Part shown: in pieces, positions 35,001 to 48,245 of the stretch
Layout of the letters: every line of letters begins with the position of its first letter
Numbering within the stretch: the stretch's first letter is position 1
Assembly (NCBI GenBank): GCA_018697195.1
Contig: CM031859.1
Span: 51,940,828 to 52,004,827, forward strand
Length of the DNA stretch: 64,000 nucleotides
Source: Certhia americana
Lineage: Eukaryota; Chordata; Aves; Passeriformes; Certhiidae
Direction of reading: 5' to 3'
Position numbers and translations under genes: made by a program
The notes under the pieces: generated by a model
Told to the model about the DNA's origin: nothing
Seen by the model: the letters and a program-made list of their open reading frames with translations, nothing else
Database searches by the model: none

Positions 35001-38000
35001 CTTGAAAAGATATTTAATGTATATTTACACAGAACATAATTTTCAAATCAATTCTGTCTGCCTTTTTCACAACAGCACAATAAGCCTGTGCAGTTTCACC
35101 AAATCATTTCTTCTTCATTATTTTTCAATTCTTCTTGAGGAATGTTGCCCCAATGTATCATAATGATTTCTGACCCCCAGATTACCCTCAAACAGGCTCA
35201 CAGGTAGAGAAACTTGAATAGCCTCAGACAAAGAACATTTGTTACTCTCTCATCCATAGCACTAAGAAAAACAATAAGAAAACCTTTTCAGTTTCAAGAT
35301 GTTTCTTCCATAAGCTTAATGAAGTAAGTGGTATCTACTGCTTCCCTTTCCTCTCCTTATACATTTAGAGAAATAAATTTGCCCTTCATTAAATATTATA
35401 GAACTTCTTTCTTGGTACTCTCCAGTATCTGCACCTTAGCTCAATGCCACTTTAAATATACTGTCAAGACAAGGTTATGGAGCTGAAGATCATCAGTTCT
35501 GGTGGACAGGAGACACTTCATTTCAATAGATATTCCTAAGCTGCCCAGGTCAGCAGCAAAAGCAGCTATTCCCTGTCCCACAAGAATCAGTGAGGACATG
35601 GCACTCACAGGTAACCCCATTCAGACCATCTGGAATGGCCAGGCAACCTCCTTGCACCCCTGAGTCCTGTGAGGCACTTACACAGCTCTGAAGCAGCCCT
35701 TTCCCATGCCCCTCCTGGACCTTTCTTAGTTCAAAATGATGGAAATGGGAAAGGAGGGGCAAGGGGACCGCTGTTCAGCAGCTTCTGTAGTACAATGCCA
35801 TGGATGGCTACCTCAGGCTAGACTTCTGGAAGGAGAAGGCATGCTGGAACACTGGTGGACAGCACAAGGCATGAACTGGAAGACAGCATAGCACCAGTGG
35901 TGGCAGCCAAGCAGTGTCCAAGACTGCAGTCCCAGGGTTTGGCCATCAGGTACACCTTCCTGAAATACAATGGAGTGCAAGCAAGGAAACCCACAGCTCT
36001 GGGAATGTTTTGCCCCTATTAAAGCAAAGTTACCTGTGACACAGCTATTTCCATTTTGAGTGTTAATTCATCAAGCGAACATTAGATACTAAAATTAAAA
36101 ATTAGTTAAACTTGTTCACATAATTACATAGGAATCAACCGTTTGGGTTAGGGGGGTTGGGATTTGCAAGTAACCAAGTGCATGATTGCAGACAGTGGCA
36201 AGGTGGAAAAGAAATTCATCAGCTATCAATGAAAGTATTCTGGCTCTATACAACTGCTACCTTACATTCCCTTCTCCAATATTCTCATTATTACATGTAA
36301 TAAATATGTAAATAAATGGAATCACAGACCCACAGGAACAAGGGTTCCCAGACTGCTTCATCTGAAGAAAAAGCAAAATAAAAATTCAAATAAATATCTT
36401 CAAAAGCTGAAAATTATTCTATAGTCTATACAGCTAATAAAATCCATTAATTCCTTTTAATGCCAGGTACAAATTATGATTTTTTTGGGAAATTTACTGA
36501 GAAACTTAACAGAATAAAAATAATACCTTGAGAGATGTAAGATATGTTTTGAAAGAAGCACTTTTTTCCTTTAATATTATCAAGCATTTTTGTAGCACTC
36601 AACACAGCAAGGGCAAGGCAAGGCTTGAAGCAACCATATGGCTCAGTCATTTAGCAAAACAAGAATTAAGGCAGTGCAGGTGGCTATGGAAGTATTCAGT
36701 GATGTTTAATTTTAATGAACTAATTTGAACAATGTGTGATAAAATCAGCATATAAAATGATGCATATTGCTGGAATTATCAGGAGAAATGCCTCTCTCCT
36801 GCAAGGCTAAATTGTTCTACACAAAAGGCACCTTCAGACATTGTGGGTGTGCAGGGATATAGGAGGGTAAAGCCAAGAGAAGTAAATGAAAGCACATATC
36901 GAATACACAAAATATTTACACCTATCTAATGCCAGACACCTGTAGCTTATCTAGAAGAATTATTACAAACTCTGTCCTTAATTTTACGCTTCTCTTTTAC
37001 CAGAACTTAGTTCGGTATCATAGCAACGAATTGTCAGTTTATTTTTGCAATTTATATTCAGAATATATATTAATTTTTTTGGAAATTAGCATTTACTTGA
37101 GAATGCTAATTCTTTCATATTACATGAGATCAAATGAATCAATAGCTTCTATGAAAAAAAAAAGAATGATAACATTATGTAAACCATGCTGCTGAAGTTT
37201 AAAATCACAGAGAGGTATAACTTTCAGGAAGAAAAACTACCATCAGGTCATAATTTTTAATATCTGCCACAGTTTCTCCTTAAATTCAAAGGTCAGCAAG
37301 CACATTCGCTACTGAGACTGATCAGTGCCTCACTGTCTTTATAAGGCACAATTACTTGGACAGCTATTAATCATTTCTAACAATTAGAAACGTTGCTCCT
37401 GTCTTCAAAGAAGGGATGGTTTTGAAGTTTCACCTCCATTCAAAGCCTTAAAAATTGGATTACTTACTCCAAAGTGACTGGGGCACCACATTGGTATGAA
37501 AAGAGAATTCTACACTGATAAATCATAACACTATTGAAAGTGCTGTGCTGCCAGAAAGACTTGCTTTAAGCAACATACTGGAAAATTTCCATTTTATGTG
37601 AGTCACAACAAGGCTCTTCCTCTTACCCTTTCATTTTAAAATGAACACACGTGAGCCTGTGGTACCCAAAGTTGTGGAAAGCATTGGAATAATCCTGCAC
37701 CACCTCCAAAGATGCAACTGTTCCACTGGATTCAACAGAAACCATCTTCACCTTTTGTGAATCATTTTGGGTGGTGTATAATTAAGCTGAGGAAGGAACA
37801 ATAACATGCAAATCTAAGCACAATAAACTTCAATATTGCTCTAGGTTGTTTCTGAGGGTTAGCCAATAGACGCATTTATTACAACACAATTCTCTGTTAG
37901 GTTTATTAATTTCTACTTGAGACCACTCATCATGAGGAGATAAGTAGGCAAAAACATTCTTCTTCACATTGAAGCTCTATTCTGCTAGCTAATTAACACT

Positions 38001-38299
38001 GTTATGGCAAGAACCTTATTGCACAGGAAAAAAGTAAATATAAGGGTGAAGAAATTTTTTAAAAGCCAAACCAAAAAAACCCCACCACCTAAACAAAACA
38101 AAACAACAACAACAAAAAAAACAAATCAAAGGGCAAATTCAATAGAATATAACATATAAATATGGATTACATCACCCTGAAATTCCACATAAAAAAATTA
38201 CATCAAATATGCTGCTGAAAAAAAAGTTTTACAAAAACAGATGGAACAGCAGAAATGAAAATTAATATAAGTGAAAGGAAAGCATAGCTAGACATACAC
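35001..38299. other. Intronic sequence with a GC-elevated patch and a G-rich motif
   Basis: Mostly unrecognised AT-rich intron. About 35540..36010 is noticeably richer in G and C than its surroundings but matches nothing I know. A telomere-like G-rich motif lies at 36145..36161. Confidence 0.5.
36145..36161 (+). other. Potential G-quadruplex, telomere-like
   Basis: GGGTTAGGGGGGTTGGG contains four possible G3 runs with short loops (TTA, none or one, TT) and includes one exact telomeric GGGTTA unit. It is too short to be an interstitial telomere array. Confidence 0.65.
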
Positions 38300-38317
38300 A
38301 AAAAAAAAAAAAAAAAA
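38300..38317. repeat. A18 tract
   Basis: Eighteen A residues followed by GAGAACACACACAAACAC. A simple repeat with no recognised retroposed body. Confidence 0.85.
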
Positions 38318-38905
38318 GAGAACACACACAAACACTTGTTAAAGGGCAACCACAGGACTGCAGAGAGGTTAACGACAGAGTTCCACAGGACCAGCTCTAG
38401 AATACATCACAATACAAAAAAGCAGTAATACTCTGCAAGACATCTTGTAAATCAAGACTGTGAGACATCTCAAAGTAATGGAGTACAAGAGCATTACAAA
38501 AAAAAGGTATATTAAAGAAAAGGAGAATAAAGGGTGAAATACAGTTGTAGCACAAAATGTTGGAAATTTAAGATTTTAGATGCAAGACTTTGATAGCTGA
38601 AAAGACAGAGAAGCAGGAGGAGAGGCGTTCAAGGGTAAGAGAGCAATAGACTAAATAAAGATAAGCAGTGTGCAACTTGACCAAGTCCAGCAGCACAGTA
38701 TGGGAGGCTGGAAAATGAACCTCCTAAAGTCCGGTCAAAATAGAGCTGCAACTAAATTATTTTGTACATTAAACCTGTGGAGGATCTTTTTCCCAAAACA
38801 ACACCCTTGTAATATTATATTTCAAGATTCCAGGATATTCCTTTCTTATACACAGGTGCTGTCCACGTTTAAAAAGCAAAACCTTACACTTTAAGGCTAC
38901 CAATT
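38318..38905. other. Intronic sequence, nothing recognised
   Basis: AT-rich intron between two simple repeats. The 74-codon plus frame at 38670..38894 shows no domain. Confidence 0.55.
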
Positions 38906-38935
38906 AAAAAACAAACAAACAAACAAACAAACACA
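38906..38935. repeat. (AAAC)n microsatellite
   Basis: Five to six consecutive AAAC units after a short A run. Confidence 0.9.
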
Positions 38936-39639
38936 CCACCAAAAGATTGCTGCTTGCAAATATCTGGTAATGCAATTCTTCAGTGCATTGCTTGAATTTA
39001 GTGACTTCAATACACTTAAGGCCAGTATCTGCCTCACAAAAGCTCTTGATCACTTAAATTTCATAGACAACATTAAGCAAATAAGTAGTAAAAACAAAGT
39101 ACTCAAGGGTTTTGTTTCACCTAAGTAGGCACACAAGTAACAGTGAAGCCTAAACTGGGAACTCTTCCAGTCCTTGTCTGAGGATAGCTAGATAATTAAG
39201 CTTCCAGACTACAAAAAACTTCAAATATTTTGTGAGCAATAGAAATAGCCTTAAAAGACCCAAACAAAGCCTGCTCTGGGCTTTCCTCAACCTTCCCTAA
39301 GGAAGGCAGGACTGAATGAAACAGAATACACACACTGAGACTGATGCAGGTTTCCTGAAGCTCTGTCCATCTTTGAATCTTTGCAGAAAGGCTGTGCAAG
39401 CAGCTACTAGAGAGCTGCTTTGAAACATCTCATGCAAAGATTTTAATTTTTTTTCTGATGTGCTTCTGATGTTCAGGTACAGACAAGAAAAGTCTGCAAC
39501 ATCCATGAAGATTTATTTCAGAGGCACAAGTGTAACCAAAAATTTTATTACTTATGCCACTTCTAATTCCTTTCTAGGGGAAAAATACAAATAATTTTCT
39601 GTCTTTCATATTAATTGATGCTCTTATATATATCTTAAA
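38936..39639. other. Intronic sequence, nothing recognised
   Basis: AT-rich intron up to the CR1 copy. Two overlapping minus-strand frames (39196..39399 and 39297..39506) show no domain. Confidence 0.55.
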
Positions 39640-39848
39640 AGGGCTCAGCTCTGGTGAGACACTGGAACAAACTTCCCAGAGAAGCTGTGGATGCTCCATT
39701 CCAGGAAGTGCTCAAGGTCAGGTTGGACAGGGCTTTGAACAACCTAGTAGTGTGAAGGTGTTCCTGTCCATGGCAGGGGAGTTTGGAACTAGATGACCAT
39801 TAAAAGTCTTTTCTAACTCAAACCATTCCATCATTCCATGATTCTATG
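39640..39848 (+). mobile_element. CR1 LINE 3' end, 5'-truncated
   Basis: A classic bird CR1 3' terminus on the plus strand. The order is GAGACACTGGAACAAACTTCC, then CCAGAGAAGCTGTGGATGCTCC, CTCAAGGTCAGGTTGGACAG, GGCTTTGAACAACCTAGT, GAACTAGATGACC, and a terminal ATTCCATGATTCTATGG. The last piece is the octamer-type ATTCTATG tail typical of CR1 in place of poly(A). Severe 5' truncation to about 210 bp is normal for CR1. It carries no coding capacity and lies antisense to PTPRK. Confidence 0.95.
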
Positions 39849-42393
39849 GAAAATATAAAAATGAATGATGGTATGGTTATTTTTCAAAGGACTAGGGGAG
39901 GTATAAAGGGTTTAAAATTGTGGAAATAAAACCATTAAAATACTCTTAAGTGTCTTACTTCTCTTATTAATATATGATAATCGTACAAAATGAAACTTTA
40001 AGTCCAAAATGTAGAGAGCCAGAGAAAAGAAAATTATTTCTAGCAAATAGAACAGGTTAGGAGAGAGGGCAGAACACAAGAGTTAACTGGAGGTTGAAGA
40101 TAAATTGTTACTTCATTCAAAAATACTTGAGTATTAGGGGAATTAATAATAATTTTAATGTTTGAGAAAGACTAAGTGACAATGGAAAATAACATCAGCA
40201 AAAACATCCTTTTCTAATATATTTGATGCAGCAGTAATGTGCAATATTAAGTAAATGTATAAAGAAAATGGTATGTTTCTGTGTGATGACTATTTTGCTC
40301 AAAAACATGCAGTTTTAAATTCTTTATTTAAGACTCTATAATAAATCAGATTTTGAGGAACTGTTTCCATTTACTGTGTTTGCAAGCAGGGGTATTATGG
40401 GAATGATGGGCATTGTTTGTTCCAACTTCTTAAAACAAAATATGCCTTATACCTAACCCACGTCCATAACAATTCCCCATATCAAGTTCTGGATGAGGGT
40501 GATGAAAATTCATTTTCATCAAAGAGCCACACTGAAGTACTACCAACCCTTTAAAATATGTCATTATTTACCTCCTACCAAAAAAACCCAAAAGAAACCC
40601 CAAAAAACTCACCAAAACTCAGGAACTTTGAGACCAGCACAATACTTGAGAGCTGCAGTTGAAGAAATGGACAGCACAACAAACACAGCCAGGGACCCCT
40701 TAATTCACTTTGTCACCAGATCTTTGACTCTTCATGCAACCTCTGCCACTTACTCCTAGATTAAATTTTTAGAAACAAAGATGAAATCTATTTCACTACT
40801 GACAAAGTGTCAGTTTTATCTTCCATCTTCTTGCTCTCCAGCATGTGTACTGTGGTGTCTCTCTGCCAAGCAAGGTTTTGTCTCACTGCAGAAATGATTC
40901 AACCTACCACGGGCTCCTTTCTGGCTCATATGAATTCTGGGTCTCCCCCAGAAATATTTTGTCCATGCACACTGTGCCCCTAATACAACCTGCTTAATAT
41001 GCAGTCCTTCCCTTAGGTAGGCAAATACAACATGGCACTAAAACGGGCCCTAGGTATTAACCTCAAATAAATCCAGTTGTTAAAATCTCTGGGAAAATGT
41101 GTTTCGCAGAAAACTAAAAAATATTAGCCCCTGTCCATCCTAGCCATATAATTCATAGAAGACTACATGTATTAAACTAAGCTGTTTTGCCAAATCTAGA
41201 CTCTCCCCTGAATTTCAAGTCCTTCTGAAAAATAGTTAAGAATTTACTGATCTCAAGAATATCTAAGAAATTTCATCTCCCTAGGAAGTGGGAGCAGAAC
41301 GACACCAACAGGGGCTGGCAACAATGCACCGAAAACAATTTCAGCATTTATTTCATGACCCTCACTATTGAACAAGTCTATAAAACCTTTGAATCCAATA
41401 GGAGAACAGATTACCACTTAACTTTATTACTGGATAAAATCTTCTTGCAAAACCAGCAAAAACCAAGAACCTGTGAAATGAACACTTGTAAAAAACCAAT
41501 TCTTGTCTAGCATGAACATGCTCTAGACTACTACAAATGGCAAGGAATGGTAATGCTTAAGTTTTTCAAGTACTCACTGAATGTAAAAATTGATTTTTTT
41601 TTAATTCACTTTTACATACTATTTAATACTTCCCATTGACCAATGCATTTTAATAATTTAAGAAATGAGAAACATCTTTCAGCACATATGCTCATATCTA
41701 AAAGCTGCTTGAACTTAGGTGTGCCTGCAGAGTTTATGAGAGAAACATCTCCAATGAGTAACAAGCAGCTTGATAGTTCTACATTTTAGATTTCGGAGGA
41801 AGCAAAATAATGGAAAAAAGCATGCACAGAGAGATTAAAAAAAAAAAACAAAGAGACAAAACGTTCTTTAGGGCGACACTACTTTTTGCTTCTTTGTTTA
41901 TTTTCTCAGTGCAAAAGAATGAGTAGCATATGCACAAAAGACCTTGCCATTTTTGGAAGCATATAAAGGCAGATGCCTAGGATATATAAATGAGCCAACT
42001 GCTATGCACAGCTTCCTAGAAACTGGCTACCAGACTCCACTCCCTTGCTACCACTCTATCACTAACAATGGTGAGACAGAAGATGCATACCCAATTTCAG
42101 GAGCCATCTCTGTTGTTGTCTAAATTTTCAACAGGAAGGAGAAGATATGGGCAAAAAAACAATATCCAGAGTTTTTCCCACATAAACTGAGACTATCAAA
42201 TCAAATCATCTGTGTAGTAGAAAGGAATGTGAAAACACGGTTGGTCTGGTTGTCTGTTCACAGCCTGTCAATGCTTCTGTTTGGGTTATTTTTTTAGAGA
42301 ATATTTTTATCTGAAGCAAAATTCACACCTCAAATGAAAACCAAAGCTGAATGCTGCTTTCATGCTTTCCTTCTAGAAAGAGGAAGAAAAGAC
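39849..42393. other. Intronic sequence, nothing recognised
   Basis: AT-rich intron. The 88-codon plus frame at 40493..40759 has no recognisable domain. Confidence 0.55.
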
Positions 42394-42410
42394 AAAAAAA
42401 AAAAAAAAAA
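42394..42410. repeat. A17 tract
   Basis: Uninterrupted A run following AGGAAGAAAAGAC. Simple repeat only. Confidence 0.85.
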
Positions 42411-45400
42411 CAAACCAAAAGCTTTTAAATAAACTTTAAAAATTATCATTTGTTTCAATTGTATTCTGTTACCATAAAAGTATATTTTCATTCACTTCTA
42501 GACGGAAAACAGTACTCTTGAGTATATAAATAAATTCATCAGTGATTCATACTTTTCCGATTACTCAACAAGTATTCTTCTATTCTTCCAGCTTCAAGAC
42601 ACCATGTAACTCACCACTCAAAAAAAAAAAGACATGTTGTTTCATCAAATGAATGAAGACTCAGAGTTCCTCCTGAGCTGCCTTCACTTCAAGAATCCCT
42701 AATCCAAGATGCTGAAGGTGTTACACAAATTAAAGGATCACTAAATGCAAAAAGGTCCCACACCTTTCAGAAAGTGTAACCAAATAACAATAGTGCTGCA
42801 ATAAATCATGTTTTCTCAAAAGAGCAGAATATGAGTCAATTCTCCTTGCTTACATGTAAGAGCCAATATTTTAAGCAACATCCACAACTACAAGCTAATT
42901 CCCAGCACACCTCTTCCAGCTGCCACTAAGTCTTGCAGCATGAAACTGAGAATATTCCTGTTATTACCCACTACATAAACAGAGTTTTACAGTAATTTTC
43001 ACCCCTATTGTTTGGAAAAGGGTCACTTTCAGGAAGGTACTTACAAGGAAAGCTTCAGAAGCCACTTTAAATCTATCTTTCATACCCTTGGATCTCTTTG
43101 TGGAACACTAATTCAGGTCCACCTACTTCAACATTTGAATACTAAGCTGTCATGCCAATGGCCCTGCTTCCCAAAAGTAGTGAATAACCACTTTGTCTCC
43201 AAGTCATGCCAGGTTAGAACTGGAGAAAGCAGTAGGCAGGAGCTTCTGAAATCATCTCTGACATTATTGCATGAAACATTAAAATGATAATGTTTGTGGC
43301 CTTGGCCATTTGGTATGTTTAACAAACAACAAAAGAAAAGGTCTCATTTTCTCCCAAGTTCATTCTTCCAACAAGCAAGACAGAAACATCATAAGCCACT
43401 GTATATAACCAAACTCCCACGCTAGAAGTCCTAACATTCACTAGTTCATCCAGCACTTTCATCTGTGCAAAAAATTTATTGCACTCAAACATATGTATCA
43501 TTTTTCATTATGTTGTGCTGTTTTATGATCTCACCCTACTAAAGGTATTCTAAGAAAATCTATTCTGTATTCATATATACTGTTTGGTTTATGGTTACAT
43601 GTAATGTCTGAAGGCACCCATGCTTTACATTCTAACTTCTCTTGCTCAAGCTCCCCTATATTTCATGCTGTTTGCAAAATTCATCAACTTCAAGTAGAGG
43701 TGAAAACAAAGCCATCATTCTTTATCCCTTTTTCATTCTTCATTCTGCTTCTTTATCTTTCCAGATAAAACTCAACCTAGTCCTGATCACATGAAGGCAT
43801 GGAAGCAGCACTGGTAAAGAAGATTCCATCAACCTGAGCCCACCACTTAATCACACTCTCTTAAACAACATAATACACCTCCTGTGTGCTTACAATAGTA
43901 CTTCTAATTACTGAAAACAGATTGAACAGATTTATACCAGCATGGCAACGCAGATCTGCAGAGGTAATGCCACTAAAACTGAGTTGAACTGGAAGACTAT
44001 CACTGGCACAAACATCAGCCACTGGCAGGATGTTTTCATAGAAGAGCTACGTAAAACTGCCTAAGACAAGGAAGCACTAGTAAATATTGGGGTTTTCCCC
44101 CTCCATTTTAGCAAAGTAAGTCCTAATGAAGGCAGTCTGTTGCATCCACACATAGCACAAGACTGCAATTTTCTTGCAGCCTACAAATGCGTTTCATTTT
44201 CCCATTCAACAACAGTAACTCAGTGTTTGCTCTTTGCCAAGCACTTCTTGTAAGCAAAGACTTACTCCAAATTTTGAATAAATAAATTGAAGCTTAACTG
44301 GTGCATTGTGCTTCACACACTTTAATATTTCAATATCATCCAGCCACTCAATAATATATTTCCTCAGCTCCCTGGAATAAGATGCAAGTTTGATCATCCT
44401 AAATAATTTTATTTTACATGGAAACCTTTTAGGCCCAGAACTTACCTCCTTTCCCAAAGGATTTCTGACCCGGAACAGCAAAGGTGACAAGATACATTGT
44501 GGAAATCCTACTGATAGCTTTTCCCACTGTGATGACTGGCTGTTTTTCTTCATTCCTACTCCAGCCCTTTCCAAAGAATGGCATCAGGCTTTACACTTTG
44601 AAGTGTCAGCAATGATCATAAATTCCACAATTTCACAGTTTCAGTTTCTTTTGAATTCCCAGAACATTATTCACTGCTGCCAGTGATTCCTTACAGTGGA
44701 CAGTAGCCAAGGGCTTTCTCTAAACACAGACACAGACGTTCTTATACAAAAATTCCACTACTGTGTACATGCATTTAAAATAACGTGTTCAGCTTCCCTG
44801 TAATAAGATGACCTGTAATTTTCTTTTTTATCCTTCAATATCTGTTGTCCTCAACAGATCCCTCCAAGTTCTTTGCTTCTAATGTCAAAAGCTTCTCATA
44901 AAAAAATTGGGGTTTCAATTAAATTCTAAGCTTTTAGCAAGCTCCTACTAAAATTCTGTCATGGACAGATTTGTTTGCAGAACTGTATTTAATATACCAA
45001 ACTTTGTACTCTTTCCTGGTTCTCCATTGATACATAGTTCACACTTCCAATACACTCAATAAAAAAATAAGATCTTGAGTATTACTGGGAAACTTATTCT
45101 TTCATTATGGCTGACAAAGTTTGAATACACAACTCAGCTAACAGCTTTCTTTCCAGCTTAATTCCCTGCTTCCCAAATGTCCAGAAAATGTGATGCCACC
45201 ATTTTATGCATACATGCCTACAATATATCAAACACCACACTTAGCAACATTGTCTTAATTTCATTTTAAATATGTCCTTATTAAAAAGGCACAAGAACAA
45301 AGAGGTTTTACTACATTAGACTAAAAAATACCTTGTCATGGTAGGAATGAATATAAATCCAACCACTCAGTGACATTAGTGATGACCTTCACAAATCATA

Positions 45401-45928
45401 GAAGAACACAGCCCAGTCTTCTTCAACACTACAAAAACGTTATGCAACACATGAACAATTTAAGGTCTGTCAGTTTTCCAAGCCACCTAAACAAGCCATT
45501 CTTTGCACACATGTGGAAAACTGAAGGGTTACAAAGCTAAAGACACATGACTGTCGAGTTATTTGATTTGGAAGAAGAAGTAACTATACTTTTTTTTTAT
45601 ATAATTTCAGTTTTTGAGATGGGCAGAATAACACATTCCTTAAATATACAGTGCCTTGCCACAGCTGCACCAGAAAGAAATTTAGACAGTTGTACCTAAG
45701 CACATCTTTGGAGAAGATTTATTTTCCTTGAGCTGTCTTCAAAATTTCATACTTTTTCCAAATAACTGAAGTTACTCTTTGATTAGAAAAATGGCAAGTC
45801 CTAGATTACAACTATCTCCTCTCATTTGTCTGATGTCTCTTGCACAGATGATGCAGGAAGTACATGCAGGAAAAGGTAAAATAAATAAATATTTTTTTAA
45901 AAAAGTAGAATTCTACTCTCTTCAAAAT
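42411..45928. other. Intronic sequence, nothing recognised
   Basis: AT-rich intron. The 122-codon minus frame at 44206..44574 and the 98-codon plus frame overlapping it at 44390..44686 cannot both be real, and neither resembles a known family. Confidence 0.5.
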
Positions 45929-45947
45929 AAAAAAAAAAAAAAAAAAA
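45929..45947. repeat. A19 tract
   Basis: Nineteen A residues after TTCAAAAT-type sequence. Simple repeat only. Confidence 0.85.
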
Positions 45948-47369
45948 GCCTAAAATGAGGCTAATCTCAAGGCGGACTGTGGGTTACATTATGACCACTC
46001 CAATTTAGCTGGTAATTAGTGTGTGTTTGTCACTATAATTTTATTTTGATTTGAACAAACTTATGATTATACAAAACCTGAAAACAGTGCTGTGGCACAG
46101 TAAGTCCTCAGAGACAAGAAAATCCTGCTAAGAAAAAATTCCATACTTAAATTTTTTCTTCACTATTGAAAGAGCTTACACCTTTAAGTTTATTGTATCT
46201 TACTTGTCATAACATCTATTACATAGGCTTCCTGAAAGAAAACTTGGCTTCAAGGGATGGCAAGAACAAATTAAATTTATTCTCCTTTGTGGGACAGTTA
46301 GGGCAAATAATTAAATCATGCCTTCTGGTTATTAATTGATTAATTCCATATATTTTCAATGGTCTTCCTACGAATTTTCATTGAGAGAATGTATAAAATT
46401 ATCTTGATTTTGAAAAGTTTGAAAAGTCCATGATTTAAGTTTAAACTAACTTAAGTTAGTAATGCTAAGATTTCTATCTTTACATCTGATTTTCAGGTTT
46501 TTTGGGGGAAAATTGCTTCAGTAACAAAATCAGACGCAGTTTTGTTTTGTTTTTTTAGGTTTATTCGATTAAGTTTTGGGGTTATATTCAACACAGTCAT
46601 TCAAAAAAGAATGAAAAAATATGGACTTTCCATTAACAATGACAGTCCTTTAAGGACTGAATACTGATTACTTTAGGCAATATTTCAAGATTTAAAAAAA
46701 AATATTGAAAAAAAACATGTAACAAAAATACAATCTATGTAGAATTGGCAGCATTGTTAATAGGTAATTATAGGTCTAAAATGTTAGTTGCCATAACAAC
46801 TTGGAAGAGTTCTATACCCATTATAAATCTTTTGCTCACTCTTCATATGTATGCTTATTTTTAACCCTGACTTCCTCCTGATGCACTTTTTGCTAAGCAA
46901 CCTCATTAGCAAAAACTCCTACTGTGTCAGATTGGCAGATAAAATTGCAGGCATTCCCACCCCCAAACAAACATATTATCTTCACACAGGCTGCCAGATG
47001 TGCCATATATCTTATAAATGTGGGTTTGCTCCTCCTTTAATTACATTCTCTTCTCCCGAGAAGCAAAAAAAATCTCCAAAATCTCTATCCCTTAACAGAG
47101 TGCTTAAAGATTTGAAATTACTATATCACACCAGTTACAGGCACAATGCACTGTAATTTATGCACGCACTTAATACCATATGGCAAGTCATAAACCTCAG
47201 ACCTGAAAATCATTAAAATTATAACTACCTTCTGCAATTTTAAAAACTCTTACTATCTCAAAGTAGATTAAATCTCTAGAAATTATTTATTGCACAACTA
47301 TATTTTGATATAAAAACCCCAAACTTAGGCAAAGTTTGAAGAAAATTTGAACAAATCTACACTTGCCTC
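45948..47369. other. Intronic sequence, nothing recognised
   Basis: AT-rich intron. The 101-codon plus frame at 46851..47156 shows no domain. Confidence 0.5.
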
Positions 47370-47388
47370 CTCTCTCTCTCTCTCTCTC
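47370..47388. repeat. (CT)9 microsatellite
   Basis: Nine CT units ending in a C run. A pure dinucleotide tract, likely polymorphic. Confidence 0.95.
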
Positions 47389-47880
47389 CCCCATAAATCT
47401 CTAATATTGACATGCATGTCTTTTATTTGTAGAATTTTCAATATAATGAAAAGCCATAACAGTAATAAAACTGTCTGTGTTGCCCCAGGAAACTGTATAT
47501 AAATTAACACTGACAACATGAGAAATCCATCAGAAAACTCAAGATAAAATTGTTATTATTAAAAAAAAATAAAGTGGCATAAGATGAAGATTTTGTGCCA
47601 AAGTTAAACTTGTTCTGAGTTCCAGTACCACTATTAGATGGAAAAAGTAACAAAGGAATCATAACAGCTGCACAACACTTGGAAATTTTTTCTCCAGTGA
47701 ACCTTCAGTTTGTTCCTAATAGAAGTAGACAACATCTGCTTTCATATGTACAGAAAACAACAACAAAGATATTGACAATATTTTCAGAGCTGGAAAGCTC
47801 TGTTGTCTTGCTGTTCATAAGTATTAAATCTACATAAAATTATTCTACAATTACAGAAAAAATGGAAACAGAATTCAAAG
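47389..47880. other. Intronic sequence, nothing recognised
   Basis: AT-rich intron between the CT microsatellite and the CR1 copy. Confidence 0.55.
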
Positions 47881-48245
47881 ATTTCACAGAAAAAGAACAG
47901 GTTGAGATTGGAAGGGACCTCTGGAGGTCATCTGGTGCAAACTTCCTGCTCAAACAGGGTCATCTAGAGGCGTTTGCCCACAACAATGTGTCCAGCACTT
48001 TCTGAGTATCTCCAAGGATGGAGACTCCACAACTTCCCTGAACAACCTGTGCTAGTCCTCAGTGACCCTCACAGCAAAGAAGCATTTCCAGATGTTCACG
48101 GGGAATCTCCTTTGTTTCGGTTTGTGCCCATTGGCTCTTGTTCTGTCACTGGGTACTGCTGAAAAAAAACACTGGCTCAGTCTTCATTACACTCTCCAGG
48201 TATTTAAATGCATTGACAAGAGTTCCCAATTTCCTAGTTTGGATG
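47881..48245 (-). mobile_element. CR1 LINE 3' UTR fragment, minus strand
   Basis: Read on the plus strand this is a reverse-complement CR1 3' region: GGTTGAGATTGGAAGGGACC, TCTGGAGGTCATCTGGTGCA, CAAGGATGGAGACTCCACAAC, TTCCCTGAACAACCTGTGCTA, then AAAGAAGCATTTCCAGATGTTC and CTCCAGGTATTTAAATGCATT. The element's 3' end lies at the low-coordinate side, where the usual ATTCTATG octamers have decayed to TTTCACAGAAAAAG. It lies in the same orientation as PTPRK. The open frames across it (47974..48162 and neighbours) are on the opposite strand and meaningless. Similarity fades near 48245. Confidence 0.93.
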
